In this document: positions 6,586 through 12,378 of the stretch, piece after piece
How the letters are laid out: the number at the start of each line of letters is the position of its first letter
Position numbering within the stretch: position 1 is the stretch's first letter
Source of the DNA: Denitrobacterium sp024691475
Lineage (GTDB): Bacteria > Actinomycetota > Coriobacteriia > Coriobacteriales > Eggerthellaceae
Length of the DNA: 12,378 bases
Direction of reading: 5' to 3'
Assembly: GCA_024691475.1 (NCBI GenBank)
Contig: JAILNP010000064.1
Location: 1 to 12,378 of the forward strand
Program-made: the position numbers and the translations under genes
Notes under the pieces: generated by a model
The model's input: the letters and a program-made list of their open reading frames with translations, nothing else
Database searches by the model: none
Told to the model about the DNA's origin: nothing

Positions 6586-7420
6586 TCGTCATGCGCACGC
6601 TCATATCGAGCGGCTTGGCGGTGTAGAGGCACGTTGTCGCCAGGCCATCGACGCCCGTTGGTGCGTAGTCTGCGGCGTTGGCCGGGTTGATGCCGCCTGC
6701 GGCGATGAGCGTCACATGCGGGTCGATTGCGCGAAGCTCCGGAACGAGTGTCTTCAGGGTGCTTGCCGGTACCTTGTCGAGCTGAATGCCGTCCACGCCA
6801 GCGCGTGCTAGGGTAAGTGCCTGTTCAGGCGTAGCTTCCACGAAGAGCTTCTTTTCGATGCAGCGGCTGCGGAAGTCGGGAAGGTGTTCTACGAAGGCAT
6901 CGAAGCCGCCAAGGAAGGTCATGTGGTGTTCGAATACCAGAACAGTCTCGGATAGTCCTAGGCGGTGGGGGAAGGCTCCGCCCGCCATGATGGCCTCGAT
7001 GAGCAGGTCCTTGCAGCCGGGCATGCTCTTGCGCGTGGTAAGGACCTCGCAATGGGGGTTTGCCTTGTGTACGGCATCCACCATGGCACGCGTTTTGGTG
7101 GCCACGGCGGAAAGATGGTCGAGTACGTTCAGGCCCGCCTTCCAGACCTGGTGTAATGCCCCAACGCTGCCCGTTACGGATACGATGGTATCGCCAGGTT
7201 GGGCGAAAGACCCCGTGGGGTGCGTCACACGTGCCTTGCAACCTGCGTTTTCTGCCATGCGCGCAACGATTTCGGCACCGGCAACCGTGCATGCCTCGCG
7301 GGTGAAGTACTGCATTTCGCCCTGTTTCTCGGAAATGCCCAGTACGGCACTCGTGAGGTCGATATAGGGAACGTCCTCTTCCATCAGGTAATCGATGCGG
7401 CTTTGCGATAGGCGAACCAT
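6575..7420 (-). CDS. modD: ModD-like nicotinate-nucleotide-pyrophosphorylase-family protein
   Basis: The 281-residue product belongs to the quinolinate phosphoribosyltransferase fold. Landmarks are the N-terminal EEDVPYIDLT (residues 14-23), LTTRKSMPG (Arg130, Lys131), AGGAFPHRLGLSETVLVF (His152, Arg153), VEATPEQA (Glu195), GIQLDKV (Asp215) and AAGGIN. The sequence IDYLMEEDVPYIDLT and the HRLGLSETVLVFEHH form point to the ModD subgroup rather than NadC. ModD is often found with molybdate transport genes, but its reaction is not established. None of modABC is nearby here, nor nadA or nadB. The ATG at 7418-7420 has only a weak purine-rich site (GAAGAAGAG). It follows ackA by 112 bp and may have its own promoter. 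Confidence 0.82.
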   Translation of the reverse strand: MVRLSQSRIDYLMEEDVPYIDLTSAVLGISEKQGEMQYFTREACTVAGAEIVARMAENAGCKARVTHPTGSFAQPGDTIVSVTGSVGALHQVWKAGLNVLDHLSAVATKTRAMVDAVHKANPHCEVLTTRKSMPGCKDLLIEAIMAGGAFPHRLGLSETVLVFEHHMTFLGGFDAFVEHLPDFRSRCIEKKLFVEATPEQALTLARAGVDGIQLDKVPASTLKTLVPELRAIDPHVTLIAAGGINPANAADYAPTGVDGLATTCLYTAKPLDMSVRMTTLS

Positions 7421-7461
7421 GGACTCTTCTTCCGATTGGCGTGATGATTGCGTTGCCGCAC

Positions 7462-7467
7462 ATCATA
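7462..7467 (-). promoter_or_regulatory. Candidate -10 box for the modD-like gene
   Basis: TATGAT on the minus strand lies 42 bp before the start codon of the modD-like gene. The best upstream TTG (TTGGAC) is 20 bp away, longer than ideal. The 112-bp gap after ackA makes an internal promoter reasonable, but this is tentative. Confidence 0.3.
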
Positions 7468-7532
7468 CCTCTTTTATTCCCGTTTGAGTCCAATTAGTTC
7501 GCCAGAGGGCCGCCTTTTCAACTGGTTGATGA

Positions 7533-8744
7533 CTAGAGCTGGCTGATGAGATTGTCGGTTTCGCGAGCGATGCGCATCTCTTCGTCGGTGGTTACGACGC
7601 AGATCTTGATGGGGCTGTCGTCGATGCTGATTACGCGGTTCATGCCGATTTGCCCCGTGACGTCGTTGCGTTCCTTGTCCAAGATCATGCCCATGTGCGC
7701 GAGTCCCGCGAAAATGCGTTCGCGCAGGTCGGCCGAGTTTTCCCCGATGCCTGCCGTCATGACCACCGCGTCGGTGCGCGTCATGGCGGCGTAGTACGAG
7801 CCGATGGCCTTCTGCACGCGATAGACGTACATATCGATGGCCAGGTTTGCTCGCTCGTCGCCTTTGGAGGCGGCGTCGAGCACGTCGCGCATGTCGGATG
7901 ACATTCCGCTGATGCCCAGCACGCCGCTCTGGCGGTTCAAGATGGCGTCCATCTCGTCGAACGTTTTACCCTCTTCGCGCATGATGTAGGTGATGATGGC
8001 GGGATCGATGGAGCCCGAACGCGTTCCCATCATGAGCCCTTCTAGCGGGGTGAAGCCCATGGTGGTGTCAATAGAACGGCCGTGGTTGACGGCCGTGATG
8101 GAGCCTCCGTTGCCCAGATGGCAGGTTATGAGGCCCAGGTCGCGCAGCGGCCGCCCCAGCAAGTTTGCTGCTTGTTGGGCGGCGTAACGATGGCTCGTGC
8201 CGTGTGCTCCGTACCGGCGAATATGGTACTTCTCGTAGTACTCCATGGGCAGCGGGTACATGTACGCCTTCTTGGGCATGGTGGCGTGAAAGGCCGTATC
8301 GAATACAGCAACCTGCGGAGTGTTGGGAAGCAGTTCGCGCAGCATGTCGATGCAGGTGTCTGCGGGAGGGTTGTGCAGTGGGGCGAGCTCCTCGCATTTC
8401 GTGAGATTCTCGCGCGCCTCTGCGTCGATGAGCGTGGCCTTCGTGAAGTATTCGCCGCCAGCTACGATGCGGTTTCCGATGGCGTCTATCTGGTCGAGTC
8501 CGGAAATGGGGGAGTCGGGTTCTTCCTCCATGATGTCCAGTAGCTTGCGCAGGCACTGCGACACGCTAAGGTTGGCTACGGAATAGACCGCCTTCTTGAA
8601 GTCGGGGGCGAAGGAGATGGCCATGCTCGCGTTGGCAGAGTCTAGCTTCTCGGCCAAGCACTTCATGCGCGTGATCTTGCCTTCGGTTTCGATGAGCTGG
8701 CTTTTCAGCGACGAGCTGCCAGCGTTTACGACGAGTACGAGCAT
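7533..8744 (-). CDS. ackA: Acetate kinase
   Basis: The 403-residue product is a full-length acetate kinase, which converts acetyl phosphate and ADP to acetate and ATP in the cytoplasm. Visible motifs are NAGSSSLK (Asn7), NRIVAGGE (Arg92), FDTAFH (Asp149), GAHGTSHRY (His181), CHLGNGGSIT, GTRSGSIDP (Arg242), GIGENS and TTDEEMRIARET near the C-terminus. The usual GHRVVHGG here reads GNRIVAGG and the usual GFHGTSH reads GAHGTSH, so two positions near the acetate pocket differ from the well-studied archaeal enzyme; the catalytic Arg, Asp and His are kept. The ATG at 8742-8744 has AAAGGAAAG before it. The gene lies 47 bp after the B3/4-domain gene, probably in one transcript. The usual partner pta is not in the window. 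Confidence 0.96.
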   Translation of the reverse strand: MLVLVVNAGSSSLKSQLIETEGKITRMKCLAEKLDSANASMAISFAPDFKKAVYSVANLSVSQCLRKLLDIMEEEPDSPISGLDQIDAIGNRIVAGGEYFTKATLIDAEARENLTKCEELAPLHNPPADTCIDMLRELLPNTPQVAVFDTAFHATMPKKAYMYPLPMEYYEKYHIRRYGAHGTSHRYAAQQAANLLGRPLRDLGLITCHLGNGGSITAVNHGRSIDTTMGFTPLEGLMMGTRSGSIDPAIITYIMREEGKTFDEMDAILNRQSGVLGISGMSSDMRDVLDAASKGDERANLAIDMYVYRVQKAIGSYYAAMTRTDAVVMTAGIGENSADLRERIFAGLAHMGMILDKERNDVTGQIGMNRVISIDDSPIKICVVTTDEEMRIARETDNLISQL

Positions 8745-8791
8745 GGCTTTCCTTTCGCTTGGGCGTGTGCCCGGAATTGGTTGCGATGCCG

Positions 8792-9514
8792 CTATGCGAT
8801 GACTACCTCGGGGTTGTCCTTCGTGATGATTTCCTTGGCGACGACTTCTGCGTCAAGGTACTTGGTCATGAGCTCGGCGAGTTCGTCCATAGCGGTGCGC
8901 AGGTCGTCGATTCGTTCGGGCTCGATGCATTCCATGGCGACGAATTCCTCGGTCGTTGCATCGTTTACTTCGGTGCGCTGGCCGTCGCGCCAGTTCCAGC
9001 AGCGGCAGATGGCACCCACGGTGTCGTAGTAGGCGATTTCGCCGGGCAGGGGCGGCTCTTGCTTGTCCGAGCCGATGGGCAGGAAGTCCTCGCCGCCCTG
9101 CATGGCGCCCAGACGCAGGTCGCCTTCGACAGCGCCCAGGTTCTCAACGCCGATGGGGAAGGCGTATTTCAGCGAGATAGCGTTGGTGATGTCGACCGAA
9201 GGGGCGATGGTTCCCACGGGGTTGCCCTTCAGAACGCGCTTGAGCAGGTTCTCGATGGAGCAGCGCGCACCCTTTTTGGTGGGGAACTTCTGGTATGCCG
9301 CGCGCCATGCTGCGGGCACGGCATTTTGGGAAATCGTGTTGCTCGTGAGGTGCTTATTGGCCTCTTCGTTTGCCGCGGCAAGGAGCTGACGCACTTCAAT
9401 GGCCTCTTGCTCGGAGAGCTCCTTCGTTTCCTGCACTCCCTTGAAGGAGAGGACGGCAATGGCTGCGTCGGGGAAGAGCTCCCACAGCGATTCGTCGGCA
9501 ATGAATTTCTGCAT
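8792..9514 (-). CDS. B3/4 (PheT-like tRNA-binding) domain protein
   Basis: The 240-residue product resembles the stand-alone B3/4-domain proteins related to part of the phenylalanyl-tRNA synthetase beta chain. The region DITNAISLKYAFPIGVENLG (residues 108-127), then EGDLRLGAMQGGEDFLPIGSD and PPLPGEIAYYDTVGAICRCWNWRDGQRT, is characteristic of the family. In PheRS this fold sits near the editing site, so stand-alone members are suspected to act on misacylated tRNA or amino acids; this is unproven. The ATG at 9512-9514 has a strong AGGAGG 5 bases upstream. It appears to be the first gene of a minus-strand transcript continuing into ackA, and a dyad overlaps its likely promoter. Confidence 0.87.
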   Translation of the reverse strand: MQKFIADESLWELFPDAAIAVLSFKGVQETKELSEQEAIEVRQLLAAANEEANKHLTSNTISQNAVPAAWRAAYQKFPTKKGARCSIENLLKRVLKGNPVGTIAPSVDITNAISLKYAFPIGVENLGAVEGDLRLGAMQGGEDFLPIGSDKQEPPLPGEIAYYDTVGAICRCWNWRDGQRTEVNDATTEEFVAMECIEPERIDDLRTAMDELAELMTKYLDAEVVAKEIITKDNPEVVIA

Positions 9515-9539
9515 ATGCGCCTCCTAGATATTACTATTT

Positions 9540-9558
9540 TGGTATATCGAGTATACCA
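9540..9558. promoter_or_regulatory. Dyad TGGTATA-TCGAG-TATACCA, candidate operator
   Basis: Two perfect 7-bp arms flank a 5-base centre and cover the extended -10 and likely start of the B3/4-ackA transcript. The TGGT...ACCA outline resembles operators of GntR-family regulators, but no such gene is in the window. A protein bound here should repress. Confidence 0.5.
9550..9558 (-). promoter_or_regulatory. Extended -10 promoter of the B3/4-ackA transcript
   Basis: On the minus strand TGGTATACT (9558-9550) is an extended -10 element, TGn followed by TATACT. No good -35 lies 17 bp upstream, as is usual for extended -10 promoters. The predicted start near 9543 leaves a leader of about 29 bases that contains AGGAGG. 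Confidence 0.55.
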
Positions 9559-9627
9559 GATGCCGCACGCTCTCTCTTTGGCCCCTCGTTGGAAGTTGCA
9601 GGTAGATGGAGGGTTTTGAAGGTGTGA

Positions 9628-9647
9628 GAGCATCGGAAAAGATGCTC
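9628..9647. other. Hairpin in the gap before the serine acetyltransferase gene
   Basis: GAGCATC (9628-9634) and GATGCTC (9641-9647) pair perfectly around GGAAAA. It lies between two divergent transcripts, upstream of both predicted start sites, and has no adjacent T-run. It may be a protein-binding dyad; I cannot assign a role. Confidence 0.3.
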
Positions 9648-9686
9648 ACGGCTATTCTTTCTCGCTGCTAACCCATGTGACTGCGT

Positions 9687-9692
9687 TAGAAT
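9687..9692 (+). promoter_or_regulatory. Candidate -10 box for the serine acetyltransferase gene
   Basis: TAGAAT is the best -10-like box before the gene and would start transcription near 9699, giving a leader of about 50 bases. I see no clear -35 at normal spacing, so an activator may be needed or the prediction may be wrong. Confidence 0.35.
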
Positions 9693-9709
9693 AGCCCCAA
9701 AACAGGATG

Positions 9710-9731
9710 CAGGACGCGTACGCGCGTCCTG
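9710..9731 (+). other. Stable leader hairpin with TACG loop before the serine acetyltransferase gene
   Basis: CAGGACGCG (9710-9718) and CGCGTCCTG (9723-9731) pair perfectly over 9 bp around the tetraloop TACG, a member of the very stable UNCG class in RNA. It lies in the predicted leader, 7 bases before the AGGAG ribosome binding site. No T-run follows, so it is not a terminator; it could stabilise the messenger 5' end or affect translation. Confidence 0.5.
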
Positions 9732-9748
9732 GAATGCTAGGAGCCTAT

Positions 9749-10666
9749 ATGATCGAATCAAATGATATGCAGGGCATTATCGAAGGCATTTCGGCAAACT
9801 ACGAAAATGAGGAAGTGTGCCTCAGTTGCGTAGACCGTCATTTTCCCAGTCGTGGGGCCATTATCGAAATCATCAAGGAAGTGCGTCGCGTTCTCTTCCC
9901 GCGCTACTTTAGCGACGACGTAGCCACGCTTCATCGTTCCGATTACTTCATCGGCGAAGCGCTCAGCCGTATCGAGCATCAGCTTTCCGCGCAGGTGCGC
10001 GAAGCGTTCCTGTTTGAGGACCCCGATATCAACCTCGATGAGCTCGAAGAGCGCGTCGATGGCGTCGTTCAGGCGTTCCTGTGCCGCCTGCCCGAGGTGC
10101 AGCGCATTCTGCTTACCGATGTACAGGCCGCGTTCGACGGCGACCCTGCTGCAGGTAGCAAGGAAGAGATTATCTTCAGCTACCCCGGCCTGTTCGCCAT
10201 CTTCGTGCATCGCATTGCGCACGAGCTGTACGTGCAGAACGTGCCCCTCATTCCGCGCATCATGAGCGAATACGCGCATGATCATTCTGGCGTGGACATC
10301 AATGCGGGTGCCACCATCGACGAGTACTTCTTCATCGACCACGCAACGGGCGTCGTCATTGGCGAGACTACGATCATTGGCAAGCACGTGAAGGTGTATC
10401 AGGGCGTTACGCTGGGTGCTCTTTCCACGCGCGCTGGTCAGGGCTTGAAGGGCGTGAAGCGTCATCCCACCATCGAGGACAACGTTACGATCTACTCGAA
10501 TGCCAGTGTTCTGGGTGGCGAAACCATCGTGGGCGCGGGTTCGGTCATCGGTGGTAGCGCCTTCGTTACCAGCAGCGTTCCCAAGAACGCGCGCGTGAGC
10601 CTGAAGGCCGAAGTCAACGTGCGCCAGAGCAAGCCGCGCGACCCGCAGGCGTTCGAAACCGTCTAG
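9749..10666 (+). CDS. cysE: Serine O-acetyltransferase (CysE/EpsC type)
   Basis: The 305-residue product makes O-acetylserine from serine and acetyl-CoA, the first step of cysteine synthesis. The N-terminal helical half contains FSYPGLFAIFVHRIAHELY (residues 143-161). The C-terminal half is a left-handed beta helix of hexapeptide repeats with the catalytic signature GVDINAGATID (Asp183) and IDHATGVVIGET (His198), then VYQGVTLGAL and KRHPTIEDNVTIYSNASVLGG. The long N-terminal helical region is typical of the EpsC-like branch. I chose the ATG at 9749 because AGGAG lies 5 bases before it; an in-frame ATG at 9707 falls before the leader hairpin and has no proper binding site. No cysK is adjacent. 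It ends at a strong terminator shared with murI. Confidence 0.93.
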   Translation: MIESNDMQGIIEGISANYENEEVCLSCVDRHFPSRGAIIEIIKEVRRVLFPRYFSDDVATLHRSDYFIGEALSRIEHQLSAQVREAFLFEDPDINLDELEERVDGVVQAFLCRLPEVQRILLTDVQAAFDGDPAAGSKEEIIFSYPGLFAIFVHRIAHELYVQNVPLIPRIMSEYAHDHSGVDINAGATIDEYFFIDHATGVVIGETTIIGKHVKVYQGVTLGALSTRAGQGLKGVKRHPTIEDNVTIYSNASVLGGETIVGAGSVIGGSAFVTSSVPKNARVSLKAEVNVRQSKPRDPQAFETV

Positions 10667-10686
10667 GTCGAATCAATTCGCGTCTG

Positions 10687-10724
10687 AAAAGGGCCCGCAG
10701 CTCGTGGAGTTGCGGACCCTTTTT
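10687..10724. terminator. Strong bidirectional terminator between cysE and murI
   Basis: CCGCAGCTC (10695-10703) and GAGTTGCGG (10707-10715) form a 9-bp stem with one G-T pair and loop GTG. Outer arms AAAAGGG and CCCTTTT extend it past a single C-A mismatch. T-runs are present in both directions. The murI stop at 10734 lies just beyond it on the other strand. Confidence 0.9.
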
Positions 10725-10733
10725 GCGCAGTTG

Positions 10734-11510
10734 TTAGTACAGGGGAAGGTGATAGAGGCGTTCGTAGAGCTCGCGTTGCCCTTCGCCTTCGATGCTGCTG
10801 CGGAAGACGACGCGTCCCTTCTGGTCATCGGGTGCTTCGATGCCGTGCTCCTGTAGCTTTCGTTTCGTATGGCGTGCCGTTCCCTCGCCGCCGTCGAAGA
10901 ACGCGATCTCGCCCATGACGTATGCGATCTGGCGTTTGATGAAGGGGTAGTGCGTGCAGCCCAGCACGATGGCGTCTACTTTTCCGCGGTAGGGGCCAAG
11001 CTTTTCCTCTAGGTAGGTGCGCATGGCCCTGGAATCCAGGTCACCGGTCTCGATGAGGTCGACGAGCCCTGGGCAGGGAAGCGTGTGGATTTCGGAATTG
11101 CTCCCCCAATGCACCGCTAGTTCGTGGAACTTTTCGAGCTTGAGCGTGGCGGCTGTCGCCATGACCAGAATGCGGCCGTGCACGAATGCGCGGGCAGCGG
11201 GCTTCAGCGCGGGCTCGATGCCGATGATGGGCGTGTTAGGCCAGGTGGCGCGCAGCTGTTCTGCCGCCGCACTGGTGGCCGTATTGCACGCGATGACGAT
11301 CGCCTTGCAACCTGAGTCGATCATGCGGGTTGCGATATCGTTCGAAAGGCGCGCGATGCTCTGCGGATCCTTGTCGCCGTAGGGCGCGTGGGCGGAATCG
11401 CCGTAGAACAGGAAATGCTCGTTCGGCATTGCCTGCACCAGCTCCTTCAGCACGCTGATGCCGCCTACGCCCGAGTCGAATACGCCAATGTAGTTATCGA
11501 ATTCTTTCAT
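10734..11510 (-). CDS. murI: Glutamate racemase
   Basis: The 258-residue product converts L-glutamate to D-glutamate for peptidoglycan. The two catalytic cysteines are present: Cys75 in ACNTATS and Cys185 in GCTHYPF. The N-terminal IGVFDSGVGGISVLKEL and YGDSAHAPYGDKD are diagnostic of the family, and the length is normal. The ATG at 11508-11510 is placed by family alignment. A TAGGAT lies about 9 bases before it, and a better AGGAGG lies further up (about 18 bases), so translation initiation is not textbook. It is divergent from the phasin-like gene and convergent with cysE, and seems to be transcribed alone. Confidence 0.95.
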   Translation of the reverse strand: MKEFDNYIGVFDSGVGGISVLKELVQAMPNEHFLFYGDSAHAPYGDKDPQSIARLSNDIATRMIDSGCKAIVIACNTATSAAAEQLRATWPNTPIIGIEPALKPAARAFVHGRILVMATAATLKLEKFHELAVHWGSNSEIHTLPCPGLVDLIETGDLDSRAMRTYLEEKLGPYRGKVDAIVLGCTHYPFIKRQIAYVMGEIAFFDGGEGTARHTKRKLQEHGIEAPDDQKGRVVFRSSIEGEGQRELYERLYHLPLY

Positions 11511-11532
11511 GGTTTAGTATCCTACCGCACCT

Positions 11533-11588
11533 CCTGCGCAAGCGTTTGGATTGCGTGGCTCTGACACGAAAATTGCGTCTTGCGCAGG
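11533..11588. promoter_or_regulatory. Ten-base inverted repeat between murI and the phasin-like gene
   Basis: CCTGCGCAAG (11533-11542) and CTTGCGCAGG (11579-11588) are exact reverse complements separated by 36 bp in the gap between two divergent genes. They could be a pair of sites for one regulator, and the left copy also supplies part of the purine-rich leader of murI. Function is unproven. Confidence 0.3.
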
Positions 11589-11638
11589 GCGTACGGTTGC
11601 AGTTTGTTGTCGTTGGCCCTGATGTTTGGCCATTGCAC

Positions 11639-11644
11639 TATAAT
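11639..11644 (+). promoter_or_regulatory. Consensus -10 box of the phasin-like/ABC1 kinase transcript
   Basis: TATAAT is a perfect -10. No matching -35 lies at 16-18 bp; TTGGCC occurs twice upstream (11613-11618 and 11626-11631), which might be activator sites. Transcription would begin near 11651, leaving a leader of about 43 bases. Confidence 0.55.
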
Positions 11645-11693
11645 ACGTACCAGCTTGATGAAGCGTTTGTTCCCAAGAAAAAGGGGGTTTGCC

Positions 11694-12059
11694 ATGGCAA
11701 ATGTGAGTGAGGGTTTCAAGAACGTTTTTCTAGCTGGCATTGGCGCGATGGCCATTACGGGCGAAAAGGCCAAGGAAATGGTCGACGTCATGATCGCCAA
11801 GGGGGAAATCACCGTCGAGCAGGGCAAAGACATCAATTCCGAACTGAAGCGCAAGGCTGCGAATGGCGCGGCTCAGGCGCGTGATGCCGCTCTTGAAGCG
11901 CGTATGTCGTTCATGAACGAAGAAGAGCGTGCTGCGTTCGTTGCCAAGGCTGCCGAGGTCGCCGAAAAGCTCAACGCCAAGGATGCCCAGGCTCAGGCGG
12001 ACGAAGTCGTCGAAGTCGAAGTAGAGGCAAGCGAAGACAAGGCCGAAGGCGCCGAATAG
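11694..12059 (+). CDS. Phasin-like small coiled-coil protein
   Basis: The 121-residue product begins MANVSEGFKNVFLAGIGAMAITGEKAKEMVDVMIAKGEITVEQGKDINSEL in outline: a short amphipathic/hydrophobic N-terminal segment, then a long Ala/Lys/Glu-rich helix (residues 45-98), then an acidic tail rich in Val and Glu. This is the pattern of small phasin/PhaF-like proteins that are often encoded directly before ABC1/UbiB kinases in actinobacteria and clostridia. No polyhydroxyalkanoate synthase is nearby, so a granule role is not implied. The ATG at 11694 is preceded by AAAGGGGG with a 6-base gap. It lies 24 bp before the kinase gene, so the two are very likely co-transcribed. The family is tentative; being a real gene is near certain. 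Confidence 0.83.
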   Translation: MANVSEGFKNVFLAGIGAMAITGEKAKEMVDVMIAKGEITVEQGKDINSELKRKAANGAAQARDAALEARMSFMNEEERAAFVAKAAEVAEKLNAKDAQAQADEVVEVEVEASEDKAEGAE

Positions 12060-12083
12060 CCTTTCTGCTGGTAAGGTACTCCG

Positions 12084-12378
12084 GTGCCCGACAACACGGT
12101 TCTCAAATACATCTTTAAATCGGGGTCCGAAATGGACCCCGAGCATAAGTTCGACCTTTCCCGCAAAGCGCGTACGAAGCGTCTTCGCGAGATATACAGT
12201 CTGGTGCGCAAGCATCGTTTCTTTTCGGGGATTACGCCCGAAGAATTTCGCGCCATGCTCGAGGACCTGGGTCCGAGCTTCGTGAAGATTGGCCAGACCC
12301 TCTCCACGCGCTCCGAGATCCTTCCCAAGGTCTACTGCGAAGAGCTGGAAAAGCTGCAAGCTGAATGCGATCCGCTGT
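12084..12378 (+). CDS. ABC1/UbiB (AarF) family atypical kinase, 3' truncated by window edge
   Basis: Ninety-eight codons are visible before the window ends. The stretch LGPSFVKIGQTLSTRSEILP (residues 62-81) followed by YCEELEKLQAE is the N-terminal signature of the ABC1/UbiB family, including the KxGQ motif (Lys68 to Gln71) that folds over the nucleotide site. These atypical kinases act on or near membranes; the best-known members support isoprenoid quinone synthesis. The start GTG at 12084 has TAAGG about 8 bases upstream. It follows the phasin-like gene by 24 bp in the same transcript. A strong hairpin lies 39 bases into the coding region. Confidence 0.9.
   Translation, partial: MPDNTVLKYIFKSGSEMDPEHKFDLSRKARTKRLREIYSLVRKHRFFSGITPEEFRAMLEDLGPSFVKIGQTLSTRSEILPKVYCEELEKLQAECDPL
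12120..12142 (+). other. Strong hairpin inside the start of the ABC1 kinase gene
   Basis: TCGGGGTCC (12120-12128) and GGACCCCGA (12134-12142) pair perfectly over 9 bp around GAAAT. It lies at codons 13-20 and has no T-run, so it is not a terminator. It could slow early translation or be a chance result of GC-rich coding sequence. Confidence 0.4.

Noticed and set aside
9515..9748. Riboswitch or T-box in the leader of the serine acetyltransferase gene
   Set aside because: There is no T-box consensus, no recognisable S-box or cobalamin-type motif, and the only hairpins are simple stems without a terminator tail.

Overview
The window looks like ordinary chromosome from an anaerobic high-GC Gram-positive bacterium, most likely a member of the Coriobacteriia (Eggerthellaceae-like). 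This rests on moderately GC-rich DNA, Gly/Ala/Arg-rich proteins, a DmsC-type membrane anchor, acetate kinase next to a B3/4-domain protein, a ModD-type phosphoribosyltransferase, and a phasin-like gene before an ABC1/UbiB kinase. The family name is an inference; there is no rRNA or marker gene here to settle it.

Layout. Bases 1-1313 hold the 3' part of a TetR/AcrR-type regulator (+), converging on a solitary DmsC-like anchor gene (-) with a recognisable promoter and a palindromic site. Bases 1335-2539 hold a regulatory-looking gap and a broken MATE efflux gene, with an in-frame amber codon and no C-terminal half. Bases 2540-2900 hold tRNA-Asp(GTC), its promoter and its terminator. They are followed by an unusual second copy of the tRNA 3' end plus terminator, enclosing a palindrome and an inverted copy of the T-arm. 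Bases 2956-5143 encode a lipoprotein (+), a YjbQ-family protein (-) and an alpha/beta hydrolase (+). Bases 5221-9514 are a run of four minus-strand genes read in the order B3/4-domain protein, ackA, modD-like, metallophosphoesterase. The gaps of 47-136 bp are large enough for some internal promoters. Bases 9749-11510 hold serine O-acetyltransferase (+) and glutamate racemase (-), converging on a strong shared terminator. Bases 11694-12378 hold a phasin-like small protein and the start of an ABC1/UbiB kinase.

Function. The recognisable content is housekeeping and anaerobic metabolism: acetate/ATP formation (AckA), cysteine precursor synthesis (serine acetyltransferase), D-glutamate for peptidoglycan (MurI), and a redox membrane anchor. 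No defence system, CRISPR array, integrase, transposase gene or phage gene was found. The most unusual structure is the tandem tRNA-tail repeat downstream of tRNA-Asp. I see no convincing new multi-gene system.
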